Source of the DNA: Bin34 sp963422415
Lineage (GTDB): Bacteria; Chloroflexota; Anaerolineae; Caldilineales; Caldilineaceae
Length of the DNA stretch: 64,000 nucleotides
Direction: 5' to 3'
Assembly (NCBI GenBank): GCA_963422415.1
Contig: OY729430.1
Coordinates: 744,001 to 808,000, forward strand
Both the position numbers and the translations under genes were made by a program. Under the pieces are notes generated by a model, which worked only from the letters and a program-made list of their open reading frames with translations, made no database searches and was not told where the DNA came from. Below, piece after piece: positions 50,048-59,315 of this stretch (position 1 is its first letter; every line of letters starts with the position of its first letter).

Positions 50048-51946
50048 CTACCTGGTGTTGGTCAGCGGCGCCATGCCGTTGGCCAAGGGCGGGGCGGCGT
50101 GCAGACTGTCGCTGGCATCGTCCACGAGTTGGCTGGAGAAGATTTCGGCGTACAGTTCGTGGGTGGCGATGAGTTCTTCATGCGTACCCTGTCCCACCAG
50201 TCGGCCTTTGTCCAGGACCAGGATCTGGGAGGCGTTGCGCACCGTGCTGATGCGCTGCGCAATCACGAAGCTGGTGCGTCCCTGCATCAGCCGGTCCAGA
50301 GCCTGCTGAATGCGTCGCTCGGTCTGCAAGTCCACACTGCTGGTGGAGTCGTCCAGGATCAGGATGCGCGGGTCGAGGAGCAGGGCCCGGGCGATGGCCA
50401 CGCGCTGCTTCTGGCCCCCGCTCAAGGAGGTGCCCCGTTCGGCCACATCGGTGTCGTAGCCATTGGGCAGGTCCACAATGAAGTCATGCGCGGCCGCGGC
50501 CTGGGCGGCGGCTTCGATCTCCGCCTGCGACGCGTGGGGACGGCCAAAGGCGATGTTCTCGCGCACGGTGCCGCTGAACAGCACGGTCTCCTGCAGCACG
50601 ATCCCAATTTGGCCGCGCAGGGAATCCAGCAGCACGTCCCGAATGTCATGGCCGTCTATCGCAATGTTGCCTTGGGATACATCGTAGAAGCGCGGCAGCA
50701 GATTGATGATGGTGGACTTGCCGCTGCCGGTCGCGCCCAGAATGGCCACGACGTCTCCGGCCTGTGCAGCAAAGGAGATGTTCTTGAGGATGGCCTCTCC
50801 ACTGCCGAAATACTGGAACGTCACATCCTGAAATTCGACCCGACCCCGGATGGCGGGCAGTGCACGGGCCCCGGGCCGGTTCTTGACTTCCACGTCGGCG
50901 TCGAGAATCTCGAATATGCGCTGGGCCGAGGCGCTGGCCTGGGCCGCCTGCGCGATGATGAAGCCGAACTGTCCGATGGGAATGAAGATGTAGGTGACGT
51001 ACAGGGAGAACTTGGACCACTGTCCCAGCGAAAGCTCGTTGGCGATGAGCATGCGGCCGCCAAAATAGGTGATAGCCACCAAGGAGAGATTGGCGACCAG
51101 AAACAGGAACGGAAACATGAAGCTCATGAACCGGGACACCTTCAGCGCGAAGGTCATGTATTCATGGGAGGCTCCGTCAAACCGCCGTTGCTCCGTCGCC
51201 TCCCGGACATAGGTCTTGACCACCTGGATGCCGGCCATGTTTTCCTGCAGGATGGAATTGAGCTTGGCCAGTTTCATCTGCAGATTCATGAAGAGGCTCT
51301 GCGCGCCCATGCCGAACCCCATGAAAACCAGGATGGCCACGGGCAGAATGGGAACCACCACCAGCGCCAGTCGCCAATTGGTGACGAAGAGAATGGTGAG
51401 CGTGCTCACCATGAGTACCAAGGCCTGTCCGGACAGCAGCAGCCCCTGGGATATGAAGATGCGCACCTTTTCCACGTCATCCGTGGCCCGCACCATCAGT
51501 TCGCCCGTGCGCTGCCGATCATGGTACGAGAAGCTGAGGCGGCTAATCTGGTGGAACAGCTCGTTGCGGAAGTCGTAGGCGGCATATTGGCCCATCTTTT
51601 CGGAAACGAAGGCCTGACTGAACGCGAAGAAGCCGCGCGCGATGGAGAAGAGCAGAATCAGAATGGAAACCTGAATCAGCAGTTGCAGAGGCGAATCCAG
51701 CGTGGTCTGCAGACGGGAGAGATCGATACCCAGCTCAACAGCTCGGTCGGCTCGGTCGGCAGCGGAAAGCCCTTCCAACTCCCGGACCGCCAAGGTGCGC
51801 ATCACGATGTCCAGAACCTGCTGGATGAACTGGGGTACGGCCAGCTGGGCGGAGGTGCCGACCAGCATGCTGCCCACCGCCATGAAGAGAAAACGCCGGT
51901 ACTTGAAGGAATAGCCCAGCGCCTTGCGCAGGCTGGTCATGTCCAT
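50048..51946 (-). CDS. ABC exporter half-transporter, degenerate ATP site partner
   Basis: A 632-residue fused membrane-ATPase exporter. Six helices (about 15-330) are followed by the nucleotide-binding domain with Walker A GATGSGKS, signature LSGGQKQR, Walker B ILILDDST and an H-loop reading IAQRIS. The catalytic Glu after Walker B is Asp and the switch His is Gln, so this subunit carries the degenerate site, as in BmrC or TM287 type heterodimers. I chose the ATG at 51946; the frame extends 68 codons upstream with a Gly/Pro/Arg-rich stretch that some relatives carry as a tail, so a longer start (for example a GTG) is possible. Confidence 0.87.
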   Translation of the reverse strand: MDMTSLRKALGYSFKYRRFLFMAVGSMLVGTSAQLAVPQFIQQVLDIVMRTLAVRELEGLSAADRADRAVELGIDLSRLQTTLDSPLQLLIQVSILILLFSIARGFFAFSQAFVSEKMGQYAAYDFRNELFHQISRLSFSYHDRQRTGELMVRATDDVEKVRIFISQGLLLSGQALVLMVSTLTILFVTNWRLALVVVPILPVAILVFMGFGMGAQSLFMNLQMKLAKLNSILQENMAGIQVVKTYVREATEQRRFDGASHEYMTFALKVSRFMSFMFPFLFLVANLSLVAITYFGGRMLIANELSLGQWSKFSLYVTYIFIPIGQFGFIIAQAAQASASAQRIFEILDADVEVKNRPGARALPAIRGRVEFQDVTFQYFGSGEAILKNISFAAQAGDVVAILGATGSGKSTIINLLPRFYDVSQGNIAIDGHDIRDVLLDSLRGQIGIVLQETVLFSGTVRENIAFGRPHASQAEIEAAAQAAAAHDFIVDLPNGYDTDVAERGTSLSGGQKQRVAIARALLLDPRILILDDSTSSVDLQTERRIQQALDRLMQGRTSFVIAQRISTVRNASQILVLDKGRLVGQGTHEELIATHELYAEIFSSQLVDDASDSLHAAPPLANGMAPLTNTR

Positions 51947-52448
51947 TCTGGGGCGACCTTGGCCCGGGCCGCGGGGCGCGCCGCCCCCGGTCGAACGGGA
52001 TCGAACGGCGGGACTTCCTGGCCCCGGCCCTTGTCCATTGGGTCGGGCGTCGTTTGAGGAACGTGTCACGGGGGCGTAAGGGCGGGACTCACTGGTCCCG
52101 GCTGGAGGCGTAGCCACACAAAGAATGCCTGTGCAAAGAGGGCAAGGCACTTGCAGGAAGTCTGTCCTGAAGTGTGCCAGTATATCACCGCGATGGCAGG
52201 ACTATCTTGGGAACATCGTCCTGAAGCCCTGCCCACGCCCGGAAACAGGCGCCGATCCTTGCAGTGCGTGGCACAGGGTGATCGAGACACCCCAACGCAC
52301 AAGGCGCAGGGGACGGCCCGGACTGCCGAGCAGAGGGGTTTGTTCGGACGTGCGGCGGAAGGGCTCCCGTATGCTGGGGGCGTGGTGTGCCGTACAGGGC
52401 TTGCCGCGCGATAATGGGGCCGATACTGAATGCCATCCAGGTGAAAAC
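51947..52448. other. Region between exporter genes and the PhyH pseudogene
   Basis: About 500 bases. The first 130 may code for a Gly/Pro-rich N-terminal extension of the exporter. The remainder shows no credible gene. The divergent promoters of the exporter and the PhyH gene should lie here, but I cannot place them with confidence. Confidence 0.3.
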
Positions 52449-53275
52449 ATGAGTGATCTGAGTCCAGATCTGCGGCGGGAGCTGCAGATCTTGTATGACG
52501 TTTCCGCGAGTCAGGTGCAGGCATTCCAAGAGAACGGGCATGTTCAGCTGTCTGGCGTGTTTTCGGCGGAGCTGCTGGCACAGGTGGGACCTCGCATTGC
52601 CAGGATTGTCGGGAATCACCGGACCCGACAGCCGGATCTGCAGAAACGTGACACCTATGGCAAGGCGTTTCTGCAGATTGGCAGTCTGTGGCGACAGGAT
52701 GATCAGATCGGAGCCTTTTGTCTGGCTCCACGCCTGGGCGCCATTGCCGCCGCCTTGCTGCAAGTCAGGGGAATCCGCCTGTACCACGACCAAGCTCTCT
52801 TCAAGGAGCCGGGAGGGGGTTGACACCTTGGCATGCCGATCAACATTACTGGCCGCTCAGCAACGACAACTCCATTACCGCCTGGATCCCGCTGCAGGAC
52901 GTGCCGCTGGAAATGGGTCCCTTGGCCTTTTGTCGCGGCTCGCAACGCATCCACGCGAATCGCCATCTGGCGATCAGCGATGAAAGCGAAGTTCGGATCG
53001 GGCAGTCGCTGCAGGACTATCCGGTGGATGTCTCTCCCTACAAGCTGGGGGATGTCAGCTTTCACCGGGGCTGGACCTTCCACCGGGCGGGGCCCAATCA
53101 GACCCAGGACATGCGGGGCGTCATGACCGTGATCATGATGGAAGACGGCATCCGCGTCGCGCAGCCCCAGCGCCAAGCGCAGGAGAACGACTGGAAGAGC
53201 TTCATGCCCGGCATCGCGATCGGGGAGGTGGCTGCCTCTCCCTTGAATCCCGTGATATACCGGAAGGACGCCTAA
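52449..53275 (+). pseudogene. Frameshifted phytanoyl-CoA-dioxygenase-family gene
   Basis: The ATG at 52449 has AGGTGA six bases upstream. The frame encodes a PhyH N-terminal half ending in LYHDQALFKEPGGG and then stops. The family continues with a conserved segment that is found intact one frame over: LTPWHADQHYWPL, carrying the HxD metal site, and later FHRGWTFHRAGPNQT with the distal His. Adding one G to the run of five G at about 52813-52817 joins the halves into a normal protein of about 275 residues. Either the gene has just died or a base was lost in sequencing. All catalytic residues remain. Confidence 0.75.
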
Positions 53276-53388
53276 AAAGATCGCGCACAAGGCAAGCCAG
53301 AGGCACTCGCCTTGGACTGCCCTATCCCGTTCATTGTGCAGACAGCCTCAAGACTGCAGGGGGATCCCCCTGCCCGCCACTCTCGCGG

Positions 53389-54291
53389 CTAGGGCCGCTG
53401 CCGCACTTCCGCCAGGGCGTGGGTCAGAGCGGTGGACAGGTCAACCGACCCTCGGGCCTGCCAGCACAGGCGATCCGCCTTGTCCCGCTGCAACCCCTGC
53501 ACCAAGATGTTGTTCAAGGTGCAGGCTGTAATCTGACTGGAGGTAGCCTGCTGGCACCACACCGTAGCCACGGTAACATAGCCCGCGGCAGTCAATACAG
53601 TGCGCGCAGACTGAATCTTGGAGATGCGGGTGCCATCCAGACGACTGGTGACTTCGCCCACCACCAGCACGGGGACAGGGGCGCCTTGCTTCCGCACCTC
53701 GAACAGCAGGTCGCACCGCTCCACGTCGACTGCCTCCTCGGGGATATTCAAGGTTTGGGCTATCTGAGGCCATGCGGCCGGGCCCAGTCGGTCATGCCAC
53801 CACAACCGACTGAGAACCGGGAGGGCAGCCTCGTGCCTAAGTGTATCCACACAGGCTTGCACTTCATCCTGCGCCGCCTCTTCCAAGGCCCGGCCGACTT
53901 CATTGCCACTGATTTTTTGGTCCAGCTTGCGGCTCAGCTCCCGCTGGCCTTTGGAGAGGGTGCCCGCGACATCCTCCAGCCGATTTTCCACCTTTCCCAG
54001 TCGGCTTTCCACCTTTCCCAGTCGGCTTTCCACCTTTCCCAGCCGGTGTTCCATGCTTTCCTGCCGGTGTTCCATGCTTTCCTGCCGGCGTTCCATGCTT
54101 TCCTGCCGGTGTTCCATGCTTTCCTGCCGGCGTTCCATGCTTTCCTGTCGGCGTTCCATGTCCTCAAATCGGGCGTTCACACCCTTGAACTGGGTATCCA
54201 CCTTGGCAAAGCCCGTGTCTACCTTTTGGGCCAGAGCTTCCAGCGCGTCGGCAATCTTCAATTCGTTGTCGGGATTGTCAGGAGAGGCCAT
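53389..54291 (-). CDS. Coiled-coil heptad-repeat protein with nuclease-like C-terminus
   Basis: A 300-residue protein of the same layout as the one at 35.9-36.7 kb. A short N-terminal helix is followed by six copies of ME(R/H)RQES and three of VESRLGK (about 45-105), predicted as a coiled coil. A linker leads to a C-terminal alpha/beta domain with VLVVGEVTSRLDG, again a strand containing the Glu-x-(Ser/Thr) pattern of PD-(D/E)XK folds. The ATG at 54291 is chosen; the frame runs 98 codons further upstream, but that part has no ribosome site and looks non-coding. Nuclease activity is not proven by sequence. Confidence 0.7.
   Translation of the reverse strand: MASPDNPDNELKIADALEALAQKVDTGFAKVDTQFKGVNARFEDMERRQESMERRQESMEHRQESMERRQESMEHRQESMEHRLGKVESRLGKVESRLGKVENRLEDVAGTLSKGQRELSRKLDQKISGNEVGRALEEAAQDEVQACVDTLRHEAALPVLSRLWWHDRLGPAAWPQIAQTLNIPEEAVDVERCDLLFEVRKQGAPVPVLVVGEVTSRLDGTRISKIQSARTVLTAAGYVTVATVWCQQATSSQITACTLNNILVQGLQRDKADRLCWQARGSVDLSTALTHALAEVRQRP
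53985..54159 (-). repeat. Tandem 21-bp repeats, about nine copies of two types, coding
   Basis: Two adjacent arrays of 21-base units encode the ME(R/H)RQES and VESRLGK heptads. Units within an array are nearly identical, so recent expansion is likely. The frame is kept at any copy number. Confidence 0.85.
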
Positions 54292-54679
54292 GGGGATATT
54301 GATTTTCTCTCTACAGTCGATACAGGGTTTCGCTTGATTTCGGCGGGGCCGCGGTTGTGGCAATTGGGACTGGCTCTTCTGCAGGACCAGACATAAATAC
54401 AAGTGTATCATTTTCCTGTTCTTCTGCAGCAACGGCCAAGACAGTATGCAGCCTATTGTGGACCAACCTTTGAAGTTGCCCAGTTTTGCCTTCCCAATCC
54501 CCGTGAGACAGATTGTCATGGCATTTCCTTGCCACAATCCCGACAGCGATGCCCACTTTGCTCTGCTACAGGGGAGTGCAGACACGCCTTGGGGAGTAGG
54601 CCTTCCAAGATGTATGTAGGCTCATGGAGTGGAGTACACTGATTGACAATGCTCCAGTGAACCATGCCTGCAATCTGTC
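54292..54679. other. Region upstream of the decayed kinase gene
   Basis: About 390 bases. The open frame of the heptad-repeat gene extends back across it but looks non-coding. No clear promoter or repeat stands out. Confidence 0.3.
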
Positions 54680-56523
54680 ATGAAAGCAACACACTTTGGC
54701 TGTGGCCCGGCAGCCAACCACAGCGAGAGGAAGGCAATCCATTACCTGAAGAGTCGACTGCAGGGGGCGCCAGGCAACGACCACTGGATTCTGTTGTCGA
54801 ATTTGAGCTTCTCGGTCACCCATCGGCTGCAATCGGACGAGATCGATCTCGTTGTCATTGGCCCGCCAGGCATGCGGGTCATTGAGGTCAAGCACTGGAG
54901 TGGGGATGGATAAACAGAAACCCGGTCTTGGTGGAACAGGAGGCCGACCGGGTTACCCACAAGGCTCGCAAGATTGGAACCGCCATGCGAAAAGTCCTCC
55001 CGGATCTTCCATTCGTGCAGGGCGTGTCCCTTCTGACCTCATCTCCAGCCAAGCTCAATGCCCTGTCCATCACAAGCGTGCGAGGAATCAACCTTCATGC
55101 ATTGGCGGACTGGAAGAACGCGATTGGATTCGATGCGCATACAGTCCTGACACCGCAGCAGATAGCCGTGTTGAGCCGCAAGCTGGAGCCGAAGAGCGCC
55201 ATTGCCTTGGACGGATCGTTGCGACGGCTCGCAGACTACATCAACCTGGAGTTGCAGACACCTAGAGAGGGGACGTTTCATCGCGTCTACAAAGGCGTGC
55301 ATCCAACCCGCCAGGATCGAGTGGCGCTGCATCTCTACGATCTGTCGTCAGAAACCCCGGGGAGCGAGGCGCTGGCCCGGCGTGAGTTTCATGCTCTGCA
55401 TTTGCTTCGGAAATACGCTTGGGATCCTCGAATCTTGGATTCGTATCAAAGTGCGCCAGGGTATGCGGGCGAGATGAACTTTTTCACCATGGTGGATCCC
55501 GCTGCACCTTCCATTGGAAAGCGCAGCTCCGATGTCGCCTGGAACACCGTAGGCCCGTTTGGACTTTTCACAAAAAGCCGTGCAGGCTCTTGGCGAACTG
55601 CATGAGGCAAGGCCCGATGGCGCGTATATGGCGCATCGAAATCTTGCGCCGGACAATATCCTCGTTTCTCATGACAATTCGCCCATTCTCATGGGGTTCG
55701 AGTGCACGAAGATATCAGCAGATCTGACTGTCGCCGGCATTGGCCCCCGGCAGGAGATTGGATGGCGCCAGAGGTGCAGACCCAAGGATTGGGAGCGGCA
55801 GATCACCGCTCCGACATCTATTCGCTTTGCACTTGTCTGCTGCGTCTTTTCCAATCTCGAGAAGACAGCGTCGCCGGACAGATCAGGACAATACTGCATG
55901 CCGCACTGGCGGCCTTGCGGGATGATTCCGTATCGGGCCCGTCCCCCGCACGACTGCCGGCCCAGTATTGGACGGACGGTCATGAGGTGGATTTCCGTGA
56001 CCGAAGATATCGCATCGTTTCCATCTTGGGATCGGGTGGCATCGGGACCGTGTTCAAGGTAGTGGAAACAGATCGGCAGTTCAAGGAAGTGCTGAGCGCC
56101 TACGTCGCCAAAGTTGGTCACGACGCAGAGATCGGCCAGCGGATTTTGCGTTCCTACTACCCTGGTGCGCTCCCACTTGGGACGGCATGCGGCACTGTCC
56201 ACTATATTCGAGGTCACTTCCGCGTGGCACGCGAACGAATTCATTGCCCTGCTGACGTGGGTGGAAGACGCGTCTCTGCACGACTTCATCGGGGTCTTTC
56301 CTCTTCTGGCCGAGGAACACGGGGATGTCTCTGGAGAAACGCTGGCGTTGAGGTGGTTGCAGAGCATGTGCCAGGCGTTGGACATCCTTCATCGCAATGG
56401 TCTGGTTCATGGCGATGTGAGTCCGCGCAACATGATCGTCTCGGATCGAGATCTTGTTCTCACCGACTATGACTGCGTGAGCAAGATCGGGCAAGCCGTG
56501 GCGGCTCCGGGAACGTTCTTGTA
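54680..56523 (+). pseudogene. Decayed NERD-domain protein kinase (PglW-like layout)
   Basis: Reading across at least four frame changes gives a coherent protein. First a NERD nuclease-related domain (DEIDLVVIGPPGMRVIEVKHW); a lost base right after it causes the first stop. Then a kinase-like domain with an HRNLAPDNILV loop in place of HRD, likely a pseudokinase. Then a second kinase with a GSGGIGTVFKV glycine loop, VAKV lysine, HGDVSPRN catalytic loop and DYD metal motif. It ends abruptly at FLYCPP, where it is joined to the next broken gene. NERD plus kinase is the architecture of PglW of BREX-like systems and related defence kinases. It cannot be functional as sequenced. Confidence 0.7.
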
Positions 56524-58590
56524 TTGTCCGCCTTGGCCGGCACGGCGCCATTCCGTCTGCGCCATTTGCACGGATTGTGCGATTGGGTGATTACTTTGGA
56601 CCGCAATGCCGGTGTCGAGTATTTCGACTCGCCGCGGGACAACCCGGAAATCTATGAAGCCTATGTGATTGACTTCGTACCGGAACGTGAGGATCTCGGT
56701 TGTTTGCAATTGATAACCTCGACCAGCAATTTGGAGGAGGTATATAGTCTGCTGGGCGATGCACTCGATCAGATGGGCCTTGATCGCAGCGAACGCAACG
56801 CGAAATTCCTGGCTGAGCATCTGAAGGCGCTTAGCGGACGCTTGGCCATTCGATTGACCGGTCGGAAAGAGACAGTGACATCGGAACTGGTGGCCTTGGC
56901 GTTGTGTCACGCAAGGCAGCGAGTGTTGGGCCTCGCTAGAGCAGGGCGTTCTCATCCCTGTGGATGACATGGATGGCACATCGCGCTCAGACTTCATTAT
57001 GTAGCGGCATTGCCGCGCACTGGACTGCATTTCCGTTTCATTGAAGTGAAGTACCGCAGGCACCTCCGATCGGTACGTCAACCAGCGTTTCTGTCCGCCG
57101 TGCGGAAACAGGTCGATGCGCTCCGTACTTCGACGCGCCAAGCTGGCGCGTATATTGCGCTTCAAATAGATCGGATGATAGAGCGGGGCGGAGGCTACAA
57201 TTTCCAGACGTCAGAGGGGCCCGCGGGTGGGTATTCTGCCCGGAGTATCTCGATCCCGAGCCCGTGGAGATCTCGCCTGCAGAGCGAGATGTCGCGGTCT
57301 ATCTGTTCGGCCCCGGGCAGTTGCCTGCCTTGGGTTTCCGCCAAGCGCCTTCTCCTTGGTGCCATCCGGAGGAGAGACATGCACAGGAGGAAAGTTCTGC
57401 ACCACCGCAGTTCGAAAATCAAAATATGGGGGAACGCAACAGTCTAGTCGCCTCGGACACAACGTACAAGCAGACGGATGGCGCCGAAGTTGGATTGGGG
57501 AGCCCTGTGGAGAGCGTCCCGGCGATCTGCGTCGGGACGAATGCTGCTGCGGGCACGGCAGTCAACTGGAGTCTGACTGTAAAGGGCAATCCGCATCTGC
57601 TGGTCGCGGGTTGCCTGGCATGGGCAAGACCACCCTCCTGTTGCACCTGTGCAGGCAGATGGTGGCGGCGCACGTATGGCCGATCGTCTTTTCGTACCAT
57701 CAGGACATTGACAGCGGCTTGGCACAGCTAGGGGGTTCAGTCCACTTCATGGACGCGGACGGCTTGGATTTCAATCCCTTGCAGGTCGAGGATCGGACTT
57801 CGGCTTCGGCCTATCTTGATGTCGCGGGTGCAGTGAGAGACATCTTCATGGCGATTTTCCCTGAACTGGGCAACCTGCAGGGAGAGCAGATCCGCACCGC
57901 CATTCGAAGCAGCTTTCTGGAATTGGGTTGGGACCATCGCGGCGCGAATCCGTCAACTCTGCAGGAACCCGAATTCAGGCGTTTTATGGAAATCCTGCAG
58001 AGTGACCCCAAGACCAGTCCCGGTTTGCGCCCGCGCTTGGAAGAGCTCTCGGACTATGGCTTCTTCGATATCAAGGAGGAGCAGGGAGATCTTTGGCAAA
58101 GCGCGCAGCCCATTGTCATTCGTGTTCACTCAACGCAGAACGAGAACCTGCAAAGGGCTCTCACTTCACTTGTTTTTTTATGGTCTCTACAATGCGATGT
58201 TCCGTCGAGGCATCCAGGATCGGATTGCCCATGCCATTGTCTTTGACGAGGCTCATAGAGCGGCGGGGCTCAAGCTCATTCCCACCATGGCCAAGGAATG
58301 CCGAAAGTATGGCATTTCCCTGGTCGTCGTCTCACAGGAGGCCAAGGACTTCCATGCCTCTCTCTCTTCTCGGCCATGGCAAATTACATAGTCCTGCGGC
58401 TTACCGATGCGGACGCGAAGGCCTTGGTCAGAAATGTGGCCGAATCCCGACAAGAAAAAGGTCTGATCGACAGGGTAAAGCGGATGGAGCGGTTCCGCGC
58501 GCTGTATTTTCGAGAAGGAAGAGGCAAGCCAACTCTTGTCCGGCTTGCCAGGGCCTTTCCCTGTCACAGATGTAGAGGGAGGGCCTTGTC
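56524..58590 (+). pseudogene. Decayed HerA/FtsK-like ATPase with EVK nuclease-like motif (DptH-like)
   Basis: Pieces in three frames form a truncated P-loop ATPase. An N-terminal region (WVITLDRNAGVEYFDSPR) leads to a strand FRFIEVKYRRHL, typical of restriction-type nuclease folds. A deletion then joins RRAKLARILRF to IDRMIERGGGY. The Walker A region is split by a frameshift between LLVAG and LPGMGKTTLL. FSYHQDIDSGL and the later Walker B AIVFDEAHR, with an ISLVVVSQEA strand, follow in two further frames. The layout resembles the ATPase DptH of DNA-phosphorothioation-linked restriction and HerA-type defence ATPases; that assignment is from memory of the family. No intact enzyme can be made. 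Confidence 0.65.
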
Positions 58591-59315
58591 TCTCTGTCCC
58601 GTACTCCATCGCTTCCATCTGGATATGCCAGCGCCCAGCCCCGGTTGAAACCCTTCGGCGTCCCGTTTGCCCCGATTTCGGCTTCCTGGCGACGCACAGG
58701 AACTGCTCCAAACAATTGTCCCCCTGCGCTGTAGTGGGGGCTGCCGCGTATCCTGCCTCTCGTGCCCTAGGTCATGGGACCCTTTGTGGCAGCAACGCAC
58801 GCGCCCCCTTACCGCCTAGGGGATTGCGATGGCCGACGATATACCGCTCGCTCGTGATATCGCGTGCAGGGCCGCAAGCTGTCGTCCAATGGCAGAGGGA
58901 CTGTGGGCGCGGACGAGATCCCCACATGTCTTGCCCCAGACTTGTAGTGGATGCTGGACGAACCTTTGAAAGGCAAGGACAGCGCGAAACATCTGCAGCC
59001 CAGCCCAGGACTGATCCCGCAATGGGTGAGGACCAAAAGACTGCGCGTTCCTTTCGATATGCCCGTTCGCCATGGATGAAGGATGCTGGTGGCGCCGTTC
59101 TCGTCGTGAGCGAGTTGGATCGGGATCGAATCCCGTCGGGGAATACACAAATCCCGAATTGGCCCCATCCTGACAGGGTATCCGCGAGGCGGATTGCCCC
59201 TCTGCTCCCCCACTCTAGGCACATTGCTCAAATGTCCGGGAAGCACCTTGGTCGGCCGGCCGACGACGAGGGATCAAGTATATCCACGATGCAGACCCAA
59301 GGTGGGGAGGAGATG
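58591..59315. other. Eroded region after the ATPase remnant
   Basis: About 725 bases without an intact gene. On the minus strand around 58820-59100 a short stretch reading SMANGHIERN followed by WAGLQMFRAVLAFQRFV recalls the C-terminal catalytic Glu region of DDE transposases, but no start, ends or other motifs can be found. I treat it as a possible transposase scrap at low confidence. Confidence 0.25.

Noticed and set aside
50099..52057. A 652-codon open frame opposite the exporter gene
   Set aside because: Shadow of the ABC exporter; biased Gly/His/Gln composition typical of antisense frames.
58816..59148. Possible C-terminal scrap of a DDE transposase on the minus strand
   Set aside because: Only one short motif-like stretch (NGHIERN) is visible; no other catalytic residues, ends or target duplications. 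Not enough to call a mobile element.
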